NCBI GenBank assembly: GCA_017427415.1
Contig: JAFRSU010000016.1
Span: 56,156 to 120,155, forward strand
DNA length: 64,000 nt
Reading direction: 5' to 3'
Source: Lachnospiraceae bacterium
Lineage (GTDB): Bacteria > Bacillota > Clostridia > Lachnospirales > Lachnospiraceae
This document shows, one piece after another, positions 38,205 through 47,259 of the stretch. Within the stretch, counting starts at the first letter, position 1. The number at the start of each line of letters is the position of its first letter. The notes under the pieces are model-generated. The model worked only from the letters and a program-made list of their open reading frames with translations. It was not told the DNA's origin and made no database searches. The position numbers were made by a program, and so were the translations under genes.

Positions 38205-39683
38205 ATGGCCGGAATAGGCGTTAAGCTTAATAAAATTTACGGGAAAAATACCATAACCACTACACTTGTCGGATTTGGGTACAGTACTGTCATAACCATA
38301 GCACCCATGATACTGGTGATCGGAGCCATCATCGTCATGCAGCTTTTACTCGGTTTTTCAAAACTTGATTATTTCAGTCGTGATGTGTATGCGTGTACCG
38401 TACTATATATATTTGTATTTGGTCTTTTATCCGCATCGCCCTTTAACGCGGTGCTTTCGAGATACCTTTCGGATATCATCTATGAGGAGCATTATGAGGA
38501 TATTCTTCCGTGTTATTATGTCGGACTTGTCTTAAATGTTATTTTAAGTGCGCTTATAGGAATTCCGTTCTGTATCTGGGAGATAATGGTCGGAAAAATA
38601 GATGTGATATTCGTTTTTACGGGATTCTGCGGATATATGGCACTTGTCCTGGTATTCTATTCAATGCTCTTCCTTTCCATATGTAAGGATTATGCAAGGA
38701 TATCTTTATACTTCCTGTTAGGCATGGTATTGGCGGTACTTGTTGCACTTTTGCTTGTAAAGGTGTTTGGCATGGATACCCCTCTCGGAATGCTTTTGGG
38801 ACTGGATGTGGGATTTGTACTTACCGGTACACTTGAGCTTGCACTGGTAAGGAGTTATTTCCGCGAAAACAGTAAGAATTACAGACCTGTGCTTCATTAC
38901 TTCAGAAAATACTGGAAACTGGTCCTGACCAATTTCTTCTATACTCTCGGATTGTATATACATAATTTCGTGTTCTGGTGTACGGATATGAGAGTAGTTG
39001 TAGCGGATTCCTTTGTATGTATGCCTTCGTATGATATGGCCACATGTCTTGCGATGTTTACGAATATTTCCGCAGTAGTTATTTTCATATCCCGTATGGA
39101 AATGAATTTTCATGAAAGATATAAGAAGTATTCGGAGGCTGTTATCGGCGGACGAGGGATGGATATTGCAAATGCAAAGAGCCGTATGTTCGAACAGTTA
39201 AAGCAAGAGATCATGAATCTTGTGCGTCTGCAGTTTATAGTAACGGTTATAGTTTTCCTTGTATTTATCATCGTTCTGCCGATGTTCGGATTTGGCGGAG
39301 TGGTACTTCAGATATATCCTTGTCTGGCAGCAGGATACTTTATCATGTTCCTGATGTACGGCGAACTGGTATTTTTGTATTATTTCAGTGACTTAAACGG
39401 AGCGTTGGCTACGGCATTGAGTTTTTGTCTGGCTACATGTGTATTTACTATCATATCATGCCATCTGCCCACCATATGGTTTGGATTCGGTGTGGTATTG
39501 GGAGCATTTGTAGGCTTTACGGTCGGATATTTCAGACTCAGAACTGTCGAAAAGAATCTGGATGTACATGTATTCTGCAACGGTAACCTGCTTGACCGCG
39601 GACCGGAGAGAAAGCAGCCGTCTAATCTTGTATACAGCAGGGACTCGCAGATTAACGAATCAAACAAAGAGGGTAAGAGTTAA
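38205..39683 (+). CDS. pelG: PelG-like polysaccharide exporter
   Basis: 492 residues with about 12 membrane segments. The start MAGIGVKLNKIYGKNTITTT, the RYLSDIIYEEHYEDILPCYY loop and HNFVFWCTDMRVVVADSFVC identify PelG, a Wzx/MurJ-type (MOP superfamily) transporter that moves Pel across the membrane with PelD, PelE and PelF. It follows PelF by 26 bases with GAAAGGA upstream. No PelB or PelC, the outer-membrane parts, is in the window, as expected for a single-membrane cell. Confidence 0.92.
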   Translation: MAGIGVKLNKIYGKNTITTTLVGFGYSTVITIAPMILVIGAIIVMQLLLGFSKLDYFSRDVYACTVLYIFVFGLLSASPFNAVLSRYLSDIIYEEHYEDILPCYYVGLVLNVILSALIGIPFCIWEIMVGKIDVIFVFTGFCGYMALVLVFYSMLFLSICKDYARISLYFLLGMVLAVLVALLLVKVFGMDTPLGMLLGLDVGFVLTGTLELALVRSYFRENSKNYRPVLHYFRKYWKLVLTNFFYTLGLYIHNFVFWCTDMRVVVADSFVCMPSYDMATCLAMFTNISAVVIFISRMEMNFHERYKKYSEAVIGGRGMDIANAKSRMFEQLKQEIMNLVRLQFIVTVIVFLVFIIVLPMFGFGGVVLQIYPCLAAGYFIMFLMYGELVFLYYFSDLNGALATALSFCLATCVFTIISCHLPTIWFGFGVVLGAFVGFTVGYFRLRTVEKNLDVHVFCNGNLLDRGPERKQPSNLVYSRDSQINESNKEGKS

Positions 39684-39685
39684 AA

Positions 39686-40072
39686 ATGGATTACGGTCTT
39701 TTCTTAAGGGTGGTTTTAGTACTTGCCGGAGTGCTCATTTTGCTTATAGATATAATACTTTTAGCTAAGCGCAGGCTTTTGGAACCGATCTCAATGGTAT
39801 GGGGATTTGCCGGTATCATATTTATAGTAGCGGGTATAGTGCTTCATCCGAACGGATGGATAAAATACATGAGCGAAGCCGGCATGGCACTCATGATAAT
39901 ACTGGGATTCTGTGTTGTTTACGGCTTGTTTTATGCAAGCTGCCATCTTTCTGACATCATAAGAAAGCAGACTGAAATGGCGATGAACATATCATTGTTA
40001 AACCAGGAGATTTTGGAACTTAAAAGAGATATTGCCGAACATGATAAGGAAATCGACGCAAAATTAAAATGA
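39686..40072 (+). CDS. Small DUF2304-like membrane protein
   Basis: 128 residues. Three hydrophobic segments (about 4-26, 36-53, 66-86) are followed by a charged coiled coil of about 35 residues (SDIIRKQTEMAMNISLLNQE). The layout matches DUF2304 proteins found in many polysaccharide loci, often near a GT2 glycosyltransferase, as here. Function unknown; a membrane anchor or partner of a glycosyltransferase is possible. It starts two bases after the PelG stop and overlaps the next gene by four bases. Confidence 0.72.
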   Translation: MDYGLFLRVVLVLAGVLILLIDIILLAKRRLLEPISMVWGFAGIIFIVAGIVLHPNGWIKYMSEAGMALMIILGFCVVYGLFYASCHLSDIIRKQTEMAMNISLLNQEILELKRDIAEHDKEIDAKLK

Positions 40073-41265
40073 AGAAAATACTGTTTGTTATGAATACTAT
40101 GGGCAGGGCAGGAGCTGAAACAGCGTTGCTCGAGCTTTTACGACGCATCGACAGATCGGAATATGATATATCTTTGTTTGTCCTTACAGGTCAGGGTGAA
40201 TTGATCAATTCCCTACCTATGGGCGTAAAGCTTTTAAACAGATATTCTGACACCACATCCGTGCATTCCCGTGAGGGAAGAAAGCACCTCTTTGTATCCG
40301 GATTAAAGGTATTGCTTAAAAGATTTAATTTTGTAAGGCTTCTTCCGTATTTTGCCGTAAATGCAACGGAGATGATAAAAAAACGCAATCTGCAGATAGA
40401 AAAGCTTTTATGGAGGGCCTTTTCCGACGGAGCGGAAAGATCAGAGACTAAATATGATCTCGCGGTTTCATATATAGAAGGGGCTGCAGCTTACTACGTC
40501 GCAGATCATGTTATGGCAGACAAAAAAGCAGCTTTTATACATGTTGATTATAAGAAATCCGGGTATACAAGAAATCTTGATAAAGACTGTTATCTTAAGT
40601 TTGACAGGATATTCGGAGTGTCAAAGGAAGTTACCGATGTATTTTTGAATGTTTATCCCGAACTGGCCGGAAAAACCGAGGTATTTCATAATCTTATAGA
40701 TGCGGAAGGGATACGGAGGAAGGCAGATTCGGGTATCGGGTTTACTGATGATTTTAGTGGCATCAGGCTGCTCACGGTAGGGAGACTGATGGCTCAAAAG
40801 TCTTTTGAAACATCCATAAAGGCTTGTTATATATTAAAAAAACATGGGGAAAATATCCGTTGGTATGTCTTGGGGGAAGGCGACCGTAGGGAAAAACTTC
40901 AGGCACTTATAGAAAAGCTCGGACTCGAACGGGATTTTATACTATGCGGAGCGGTGGATAATCCTTATCCGTATATGAAGGAAGCCGATATCTATGTGCA
41001 TTGCAGCAGATTTGAAGGGAAGAGTATAGCTGTACAGGAAGCACAGGTGCTTGGGAAACCCATTATAGTTTCCGATTGCAGCGGAAACAGGGAGCAGGTG
41101 ATCCCGGATGAAGACGGGGTGATCTGCGAGTTTGATCCCCGCAGTATCGCAAAATCCATATATGAACTGATACATGATGAAAACAAACGGGATAAGATAT
41201 CAAAAAACGCTTTGGTAAAGAATAACGGAGAAGAAGAGGCTTTAAGCAGATTGCTTGAGATCTGA
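40069..41265 (+). CDS. GT4 family glycosyltransferase
   Basis: 398 residues, GT-B fold. The Gly-rich start LFVMNTMGRAGAETALLELL and the C-terminal domain with LTVGRLMAQKSFETSIKA, YVLGEGDRREKLQ and YVHCSRFEGKSIAVQEAQVLG are diagnostic of GT4 enzymes; the last holds the catalytic-type Glu pair. It overlaps the DUF2304-like gene by ATGA. Sugar donor and acceptor are not evident. It could decorate the Pel-like polymer or start a linked glycan. Confidence 0.9.
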   Translation: MKKILFVMNTMGRAGAETALLELLRRIDRSEYDISLFVLTGQGELINSLPMGVKLLNRYSDTTSVHSREGRKHLFVSGLKVLLKRFNFVRLLPYFAVNATEMIKKRNLQIEKLLWRAFSDGAERSETKYDLAVSYIEGAAAYYVADHVMADKKAAFIHVDYKKSGYTRNLDKDCYLKFDRIFGVSKEVTDVFLNVYPELAGKTEVFHNLIDAEGIRRKADSGIGFTDDFSGIRLLTVGRLMAQKSFETSIKACYILKKHGENIRWYVLGEGDRREKLQALIEKLGLERDFILCGAVDNPYPYMKEADIYVHCSRFEGKSIAVQEAQVLGKPIIVSDCSGNREQVIPDEDGVICEFDPRSIAKSIYELIHDENKRDKISKNALVKNNGEEEALSRLLEI

Positions 41266-41280
41266 AGGCGGTGAGTATAA

Positions 41281-42075
41281 TTGAATAAGGAACGAAAAGA
41301 ACTTTTAGTGATCATTCCCGCATATAACGAAGAGAAGACTATAGGCAGGCTTCTTGACAGCCTGGAGAATGCCAAGGTAACCGAGTGGGCAGATATCCTG
41401 GTCATGAATGATGCCTCGGGCGATGATACCGGAAAACTGGTAAGAAGCAGAGGATACCGGGTGGTTACACATATATTTAACCTAGGGTACGGGAGCGGAC
41501 TGCAGCTGGGTTACAAGTATGCCGCCAGGAATCACTATAAATATGTGATCCAGATGGATGCTGACGGACAGCATGATGTTTCAAATGTCGAAAAGATATA
41601 TCTGAAGCTTAAGGAAACGGATCAGAACGGTGAGAGCCCCGATATAGTACTGGGATCGAGATATGTAGAGGGCGCACCGAAGTTTAAGACGGGATTGGCA
41701 AAAAGAACAGCCATTAAACTCTTCAGATTTCTGATCAGGGTGTTAGGACATAAAAAGATAAGTGACCCCACGACCGGTCTGCAAGGGCTGAGTCACAGGG
41801 CATTTTACTTTTATTCAAAATATAATCATTTTGATGACAGATATCCGGATGCAAACATGATCTTACAGATGCAGCTGCTTGGTTTTAATATCACCGAAAT
41901 ACCCGCGGTCATGCATGAGAGAGAGAACGGGGTAAGTATGCATTCCGGACTCAGACCGTTACAATATATGATAAGGATGATGTATTCGATCATAGCTGTC
42001 TGGGTAAGGATCAGATTGTTCCATAATGATCTGGAAGGTGCTGCACGTGATAAAAAAGCTGAGATTGAAAATTAA
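41281..42075 (+). CDS. GT2 family glycosyltransferase (dolichol-phosphate-mannose-synthase-like)
   Basis: 264 residues. VIIPAYNEEKTIGRLLDSL, DASGDDT and the metal-binding IQMDADGQHD motif show a GT-A fold. No C-terminal membrane anchor is obvious; the DUF2304-like protein encoded just upstream may supply one. Such enzymes load a sugar onto a lipid carrier for GT-C transferases, and a GT-C-like protein is encoded two genes downstream. Start is TTG with AAGGCGGTGA before it. Confidence 0.88.
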   Translation: MNKERKELLVIIPAYNEEKTIGRLLDSLENAKVTEWADILVMNDASGDDTGKLVRSRGYRVVTHIFNLGYGSGLQLGYKYAARNHYKYVIQMDADGQHDVSNVEKIYLKLKETDQNGESPDIVLGSRYVEGAPKFKTGLAKRTAIKLFRFLIRVLGHKKISDPTTGLQGLSHRAFYFYSKYNHFDDRYPDANMILQMQLLGFNITEIPAVMHERENGVSMHSGLRPLQYMIRMMYSIIAVWVRIRLFHNDLEGAARDKKAEIEN

Positions 42076-43348
42076 ATACAGATCATTCCGTAAAGAAAAA
42101 ATGAAGGAAACCCGAGAGCCTCTTGTAAATCCGAAAAGAGGATGGTTTTATATGTATTCGTTTGAGCTTGATAAGGACCTTTATACCTTTGAGACAGGTA
42201 TCATGCTTCACCCTGAAGACAGTATCGTACTGTTGATGGTGGGTATAGCAGGATATAAAGACAGGGAACTTCCCGAAGAGGCATTGTTAAAGTTAGAAAG
42301 CTTACTTCGTTTTTTCAGAGAAAACGATAAGGATGTTATATTAAGAATAACGTATGATCATGAAGGAAAGGGGCTTGAAAGAGAACCCATCTCTTTTGAA
42401 ACCGTAAAAAGTCATGCGGAACAGATAGCCGGATTTGCAGCATCCCATGAGAAGGACATTTTTTTGTTCCAGGGATTATTGGTAGGCAAATGGGGTGAGA
42501 TGCATTCATCAAGGTTTACTACTGAAGAAAAACTGAGAGCTCTATATGAGATATTCGATAAAAATCTTTCCGGACGGGTATTTACGGCAGTAAGAAAACC
42601 GGTGCAGTGGAGGAATCTTAATGTCCAGCCGGACCCGGGCGAAAGTCTTGCTCCGGTCACTCTCGGGATATTTAATGACGGAATGTTCGGCTCGGAGTCG
42701 GATCTGGGTACATATGGCGAGACCGGAGATGGCAAGGAATGGAACAAGCCGTGGGGAAGGCTTAAAGAGCAGGAGTTTACCGGGGCGATCGCCGAAAAAG
42801 TACCATGCGGAGGCGAAGCATTGTTCGGCGAAGGGTTTGCAGCCATGCATGAGCCTAAGGTGTATATACAGGATCTTTTCAGGCAGCATATCACTTATCT
42901 TAACAGACAGCATGATATAAAGCTTATAAGGTATTGGGAAAGACAGAAGATAAGAGATAAAGGAATCTGGAACGGAAGCTCATTTTTTGATTATATAAGC
43001 GCACATCTCGGATACCGCTTTTTTGTAAAGAGTGTGGAAATGTTCAAGGCAAAAAACGGGTGCGAGTTAGAATTTATAGTGGAAAATCAGGGATTTGCCC
43101 GCATTTATGCAAGGACGGATCTATATATACGTATATCGGAAGAATCCGGAGAACTTAAAAGTATACCTGTCGGAGATAATGTTTTGGGTATGATAGATCC
43201 GGGAGGCATGCAAAGAATTAGTGTCCGTTTTCCTGTGACAAAGGGGCGGGTTTATCTTTATGCCTGTGAGAAAGATCATGGAAAAACGATTATGTTTGCA
43301 GATCAGGGAATGCATCCTGAAGGGTTATTGTTAGGAAATATGATCTGA
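42047..43348 (+). CDS. DUF4832/DUF4874-like protein
   Basis: About 433 residues. The region after the start (LVNPKRGWFYMYSFELDKD) is the typical N-P-x-R-G-W opening of DUF4874, and the C-terminal half (WERQKIRDKGIWNGSSFFDY, IDPGGMQRISVRF) fits DUF4832. The fold is TIM-barrel-like with a C-terminal beta domain, reminiscent of glycoside hydrolases. No signal peptide is visible. The start is uncertain: GTG at 42047 has AAGGTG before it, ATG at 42026 and ATG at 42101 have weak sites. It overlaps the preceding gene's end. In this operon a role in glycan processing is likely but unproven. Confidence 0.7.
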   Translation: MIKKLRLKIKYRSFRKEKMKETREPLVNPKRGWFYMYSFELDKDLYTFETGIMLHPEDSIVLLMVGIAGYKDRELPEEALLKLESLLRFFRENDKDVILRITYDHEGKGLEREPISFETVKSHAEQIAGFAASHEKDIFLFQGLLVGKWGEMHSSRFTTEEKLRALYEIFDKNLSGRVFTAVRKPVQWRNLNVQPDPGESLAPVTLGIFNDGMFGSESDLGTYGETGDGKEWNKPWGRLKEQEFTGAIAEKVPCGGEALFGEGFAAMHEPKVYIQDLFRQHITYLNRQHDIKLIRYWERQKIRDKGIWNGSSFFDYISAHLGYRFFVKSVEMFKAKNGCELEFIVENQGFARIYARTDLYIRISEESGELKSIPVGDNVLGMIDPGGMQRISVRFPVTKGRVYLYACEKDHGKTIMFADQGMHPEGLLLGNMI

Positions 43349-43397
43349 TTTTATAAGAGAGGCTGTCCTTCTCTAAAAAAGTCAGGAGGATTTTGGT

Positions 43398-45851
43398 TTG
43401 GATAAGTTGTATTGGGCTATGGAATACATAAGAGTATTCGTTGCTTATTTCTTTATTTTGTATCTGTGGCCTTCTGTTGTGTTTAAGGATTATCTGAAAA
43501 AGAAAACAAGCAGGACATTTAAATTCGCTTTTTGTACCGTTGTTCAGCCTGTTTTGATAAATACGGTGGTTTCGGGACTGGGACTTATAGGTCTTTTGAA
43601 GCCATTTGTTTTTAATATACTCTTTTACGGTACATTTCTGTACTTTTTACTCCGGGATTTCAGGATCAAAAGAAGAAATATCCGCAGATTTAAGCACATG
43701 GTAGGTGGTACATACGGACTCAGATCCGGATTGGCCGATGTCAAGAAACGTTTAAAAAAGGCATTCCGGAATTATAAGAATATCTTTTTAAACTATATGA
43801 AAGGCCATTGGTGCGAGTATAGTATATTATTTGTGCTTCTGGTTTTCGGCGGGATTTATTTTTCAATCAATGTTTTTCAGCAGAACTCATACGGGTTTGG
43901 AGATCTGTATACTCATCATTCATGGATTTACCAGATTGCGGAAGGAAAGGTATTCCCTTCGGGCATATATCCCGAAGCCATGCATTGTCTGATAGTTGCC
44001 GAACATTTTTCTTTCGGTATTTCCGTTTATAATGCATTATTATTTACGGGACCGGTATTTTCATTGATAATCCTGATTTCCATTTATATCATGTTCAGGA
44101 CGTTATTTAAGTGGAAGTGGTCTCCGATGCTTGCTCTGGCACTTATTTTATGTGTTGATGTAAAGTGCCTTCTTTCAGCTACAAGTTTTGCGAGATGGCA
44201 ATGGACCATGCCGCAGGAATATGCGTTTCCGGCGATGTTTTTGTGCCTGGCTTATCTTATAAGGTTTTTTAAAAACGGGAAGAAATATGAGAAATCCAAA
44301 ATACCGGTTTTCTTAAGGGATGATGAACTGCTTATATTTACTTTTGCGGTAGCGATGACCTTAGTTGCACATTTCTATGCCACACTTATGGCAGTATTGT
44401 TATGCCTGGCCGGTGCTGTGATCCTGATATTCAGAGCCTTTTCCAGAAAATTCCTTTCTTTCCTTTTAGCCTGCATAGTGGGACTTTTTATAGCCGTTTT
44501 ACCCATGCTTGTCGCTTTGGCGGAAGGTAATCATTTTCAGGGATCCCTAAGATGGGCCCTTTCATTGATGTTGAGTGAGGAACAGCTTAATTCTATCTCT
44601 ATCTTTGATAACGGGCAGCCGCCTGCAGAAGAGAATAATAAGGACAATGCCAAGAACCGGGATGAGAAAGAGGAAACGGAAACAGATTCAAATATACAGG
44701 AAACCAAGACTCCCGTAAGAGTGAACACCGCTAAACCAAAGGAGCCTATACCAAGGAAGCTGAACCGTATATTTAATGCCACATATTCCGGGATGAACGG
44801 GAAGGAAAGAGGCGAGTTATATGTAAATATGACGCTGATCGGCCTGTTTATCTGGGTGATCGTCCGGATATATGTGTTTGCAAAGAGAAGGGGAAACGAT
44901 GAATATCGTTTTGAAGGACATCAATTTGACGGATATATAGTTATAGCCTTGGCATCTGTCATTTTTACATTGGCGTTTTCAATGGGCAGTTTAGGACTGC
45001 CACAGATTATAGAGCAGTACCGTGTCTGCTCCGTTGCTCAGATAATGTGCCTGGCATTACTGGTAATACCGGTGGATGTAATCGGTGCCTTCGTATTGGA
45101 CTTTTTCGGTAAGCCGGCAGGTAATGTGGCAGCATTTATACTTGTAGCCGGGATATATGTGGGAGCCAGGATTACCGGTAATTTCCATGGGTATCTTATG
45201 ATAGAGCTTACAAGATATAACAGTGCTGTTCAGGTTACCAATTCCATCACCGAAAAAATGGGAAAAGGGGCAAACAATTTCACTGTTGTTTCGTCGACTG
45301 ATGAATTATATCCCGTGCTCGGATACGGATACCACGAAGAACTCATATCCTTTATCAATAACTCGGAGCAGGGCTCGTATGAAATACCTACGGAGTATAT
45401 ATTTATCTATATTGAAAAGAATGTTATAGCAAGAGCTCAGTATCATCTTGCAAGCGGACCGTCATGGCTGGCAGAAGATAAGTATTCAGGATATTACGTA
45501 AACAGCGGCAGGGTAAGCATACAGCCGGATATAGTAAAGGAAACGATCTCGCCGGATTATGCAAATCTTTATTTCGGAAAGTTCCCTGAAGTTTTCGCGG
45601 TATATAATACTTTATGGATGAGAACGATCCTGAATTCAAAAGCATTTGTATGGTGTCAGCGTTTTAACGCCATGTATCCGAACGAACTTCATACTTTTTA
45701 TGAGGATGATGATATCCTGATATATTATCTCCGTCAGAATCCCAGAAATCTGTATGAACTTTCAACTATGGATCCGTCATTCATGATACCTCCGGAAAAC
45801 TACGGAAAACCGATATGGCCGGAGAACTATAAGGAAAAAATGGGGCAATAG
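43398..45851 (+). CDS. Large polytopic membrane protein, GT-C glycosyltransferase-like
   Basis: 817 residues with about 13 hydrophobic segments, a charged cytoplasmic or external insert rich in Glu, Lys and Asn (about 405-450), and a C-terminal soluble domain of about 200 residues. The loop after an early segment (YGFGDLYTHHSWIYQIAEGK) has the acidic and His residues expected for a GT-C catalytic loop. No family is firmly recognised. Start is TTG with AGGAGGA seven bases before. With the GT2 protein it could form a lipid-linked sugar transfer step acting on the exported polymer or on the cell wall. Confidence 0.65.
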   Translation: MDKLYWAMEYIRVFVAYFFILYLWPSVVFKDYLKKKTSRTFKFAFCTVVQPVLINTVVSGLGLIGLLKPFVFNILFYGTFLYFLLRDFRIKRRNIRRFKHMVGGTYGLRSGLADVKKRLKKAFRNYKNIFLNYMKGHWCEYSILFVLLVFGGIYFSINVFQQNSYGFGDLYTHHSWIYQIAEGKVFPSGIYPEAMHCLIVAEHFSFGISVYNALLFTGPVFSLIILISIYIMFRTLFKWKWSPMLALALILCVDVKCLLSATSFARWQWTMPQEYAFPAMFLCLAYLIRFFKNGKKYEKSKIPVFLRDDELLIFTFAVAMTLVAHFYATLMAVLLCLAGAVILIFRAFSRKFLSFLLACIVGLFIAVLPMLVALAEGNHFQGSLRWALSLMLSEEQLNSISIFDNGQPPAEENNKDNAKNRDEKEETETDSNIQETKTPVRVNTAKPKEPIPRKLNRIFNATYSGMNGKERGELYVNMTLIGLFIWVIVRIYVFAKRRGNDEYRFEGHQFDGYIVIALASVIFTLAFSMGSLGLPQIIEQYRVCSVAQIMCLALLVIPVDVIGAFVLDFFGKPAGNVAAFILVAGIYVGARITGNFHGYLMIELTRYNSAVQVTNSITEKMGKGANNFTVVSSTDELYPVLGYGYHEELISFINNSEQGSYEIPTEYIFIYIEKNVIARAQYHLASGPSWLAEDKYSGYYVNSGRVSIQPDIVKETISPDYANLYFGKFPEVFAVYNTLWMRTILNSKAFVWCQRFNAMYPNELHTFYEDDDILIYYLRQNPRNLYELSTMDPSFMIPPENYGKPIWPENYKEKMGQ

Positions 45852-45858
45852 GAGAAGA

Positions 45859-47082
45859 ATGGCTTTGATAGATGATATGATGAAAATACTCGAGCTTTCC
45901 CTGAACCCGGAGGATCATTCGGAGGAGGAGACTGCGGGGGTATTGAACGGATTTGGGTATAGCGATGACGATTGGGAACAGTTTGCTGTTCTGGCAGGGA
46001 AAAGCGCCGTAGCCGGACTTATGTACGATACCCTTAAAACTTATGGCAGACTTCCCCAAAAAGCGATGGATCTGATCGCACGTTACTCGCAGAAGGTTTG
46101 CCGAAAAAACTACAGGTTTATGGTCTTGCAGGTAAGGCTTAAGGAAGCATTTGAAAAAGCCGGTATACCGTTTTGTGTTTTAAAAGGCATAGCGGCAGCA
46201 AATGATTATCCGGTACCTGATGTAAGAAAATCCGGAGATATAGATATACTTCTGACGCATCCTAGTGATCTGAAAAGAGCTTTGGAGGAATTGGAAGAGC
46301 TCGGGTATGAGAAAGAAAGCGAGATGCATGTTCATCATGTGGAATTAAGGCATACGGGTAAAAGCAAACTGGAGCTGCATACTCTTCTGGTAGAACCCTT
46401 TGACAATGCAAAAACAAATCAGTTTCTTGAAAAGCTGGTGCCGGAATGCGAAAAGCATATAGTATATAAAGAGATAATGGGGATAAAAATCCCTGTTTTG
46501 GATGATGCTTTTCATGCGTATGAGCTGTTGATGCATATGCTTCAGCATTTTCTGCTTGCGGGGTTCGGGGTCAGGCTTTTGTGTGACTGGGTAGTTTTGT
46601 GGAACAGAGGCTTAAGCGAAAAAGACAGAAATCTTTATATGAAGCTTGTACAGGAAAGCAAAGTGAAAAGTTTTTCCGATGTTATAACCAGAGTATGCAT
46701 AAAGTATCTCGGCCTGAAAGAAGAAAATGTGCTTTGGATGAATCTGTATGATAATGGAAAAAGCCGTGAAGAACTCGATAATGAAGCTGAAGCATTTGTA
46801 GAGGATATCATGGATGCCGGGGAGTTCGGAGAGGCAAAAGACCGTATGGTGGCACTGCGCGGAACAGGCATGTTTGATTATGTCAGGGAATTTCACCATC
46901 AGATGCATATCAATTTCCCGAAAGCCGGAAAGTGTTTCCTGCTCTGGCCTGTATTGTGGGTGATTACTCTTGTAAGGTTTTTAAGAAACAATAAGAAGGT
47001 GAGAGATGTATCAAGCCGTGAACTTTTTAAAAATGCCAAGAAACGCGGCAGACTGGTAAAGAAGCTTCATATATTTGAATGA
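45859..47082 (+). CDS. Nucleotidyltransferase-fold protein (NTP_transf_5-like)
   Basis: 407 residues. The region FCVLKGIAAANDYPVPDVRK followed by SGDIDILL is the nucleotidyltransferase signature with the DxD metal site of this family. VELRHTGKSKLELHTLL supplies a further conserved His/Glu segment. Members are found in exopolysaccharide loci and near PqqD-like proteins; the target is not known. It is the last gene before a terminator, and together with the PqqD-like first gene it brackets the operon. Confidence 0.8.
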   Translation: MALIDDMMKILELSLNPEDHSEEETAGVLNGFGYSDDDWEQFAVLAGKSAVAGLMYDTLKTYGRLPQKAMDLIARYSQKVCRKNYRFMVLQVRLKEAFEKAGIPFCVLKGIAAANDYPVPDVRKSGDIDILLTHPSDLKRALEELEELGYEKESEMHVHHVELRHTGKSKLELHTLLVEPFDNAKTNQFLEKLVPECEKHIVYKEIMGIKIPVLDDAFHAYELLMHMLQHFLLAGFGVRLLCDWVVLWNRGLSEKDRNLYMKLVQESKVKSFSDVITRVCIKYLGLKEENVLWMNLYDNGKSREELDNEAEAFVEDIMDAGEFGEAKDRMVALRGTGMFDYVREFHHQMHINFPKAGKCFLLWPVLWVITLVRFLRNNKKVRDVSSRELFKNAKKRGRLVKKLHIFE

Positions 47083-47161
47083 AGAAAATGTCATACGCTG
47101 CCATGCAGCATATAACGGGAGATGTATTATTTTATAAGATTAATAGATTTTATTACAAAAA

Positions 47162-47193
47162 CGGCTTGGTGCTCTGTACAAAGCCGCTTTTTT
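47162..47193 (+). terminator. Terminator of the exopolysaccharide operon
   Basis: CGGCTT / AAGCCG stem with 13-base loop followed by a C and six T, 80 bases after the last operon gene. Confidence 0.75.
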
Positions 47194-47259
47194 ATTATAC
47201 TATAATATATATCATTTTCAGCATAGTAAAGAATCTTACCAAAAGAAAAGGAGAGCATC

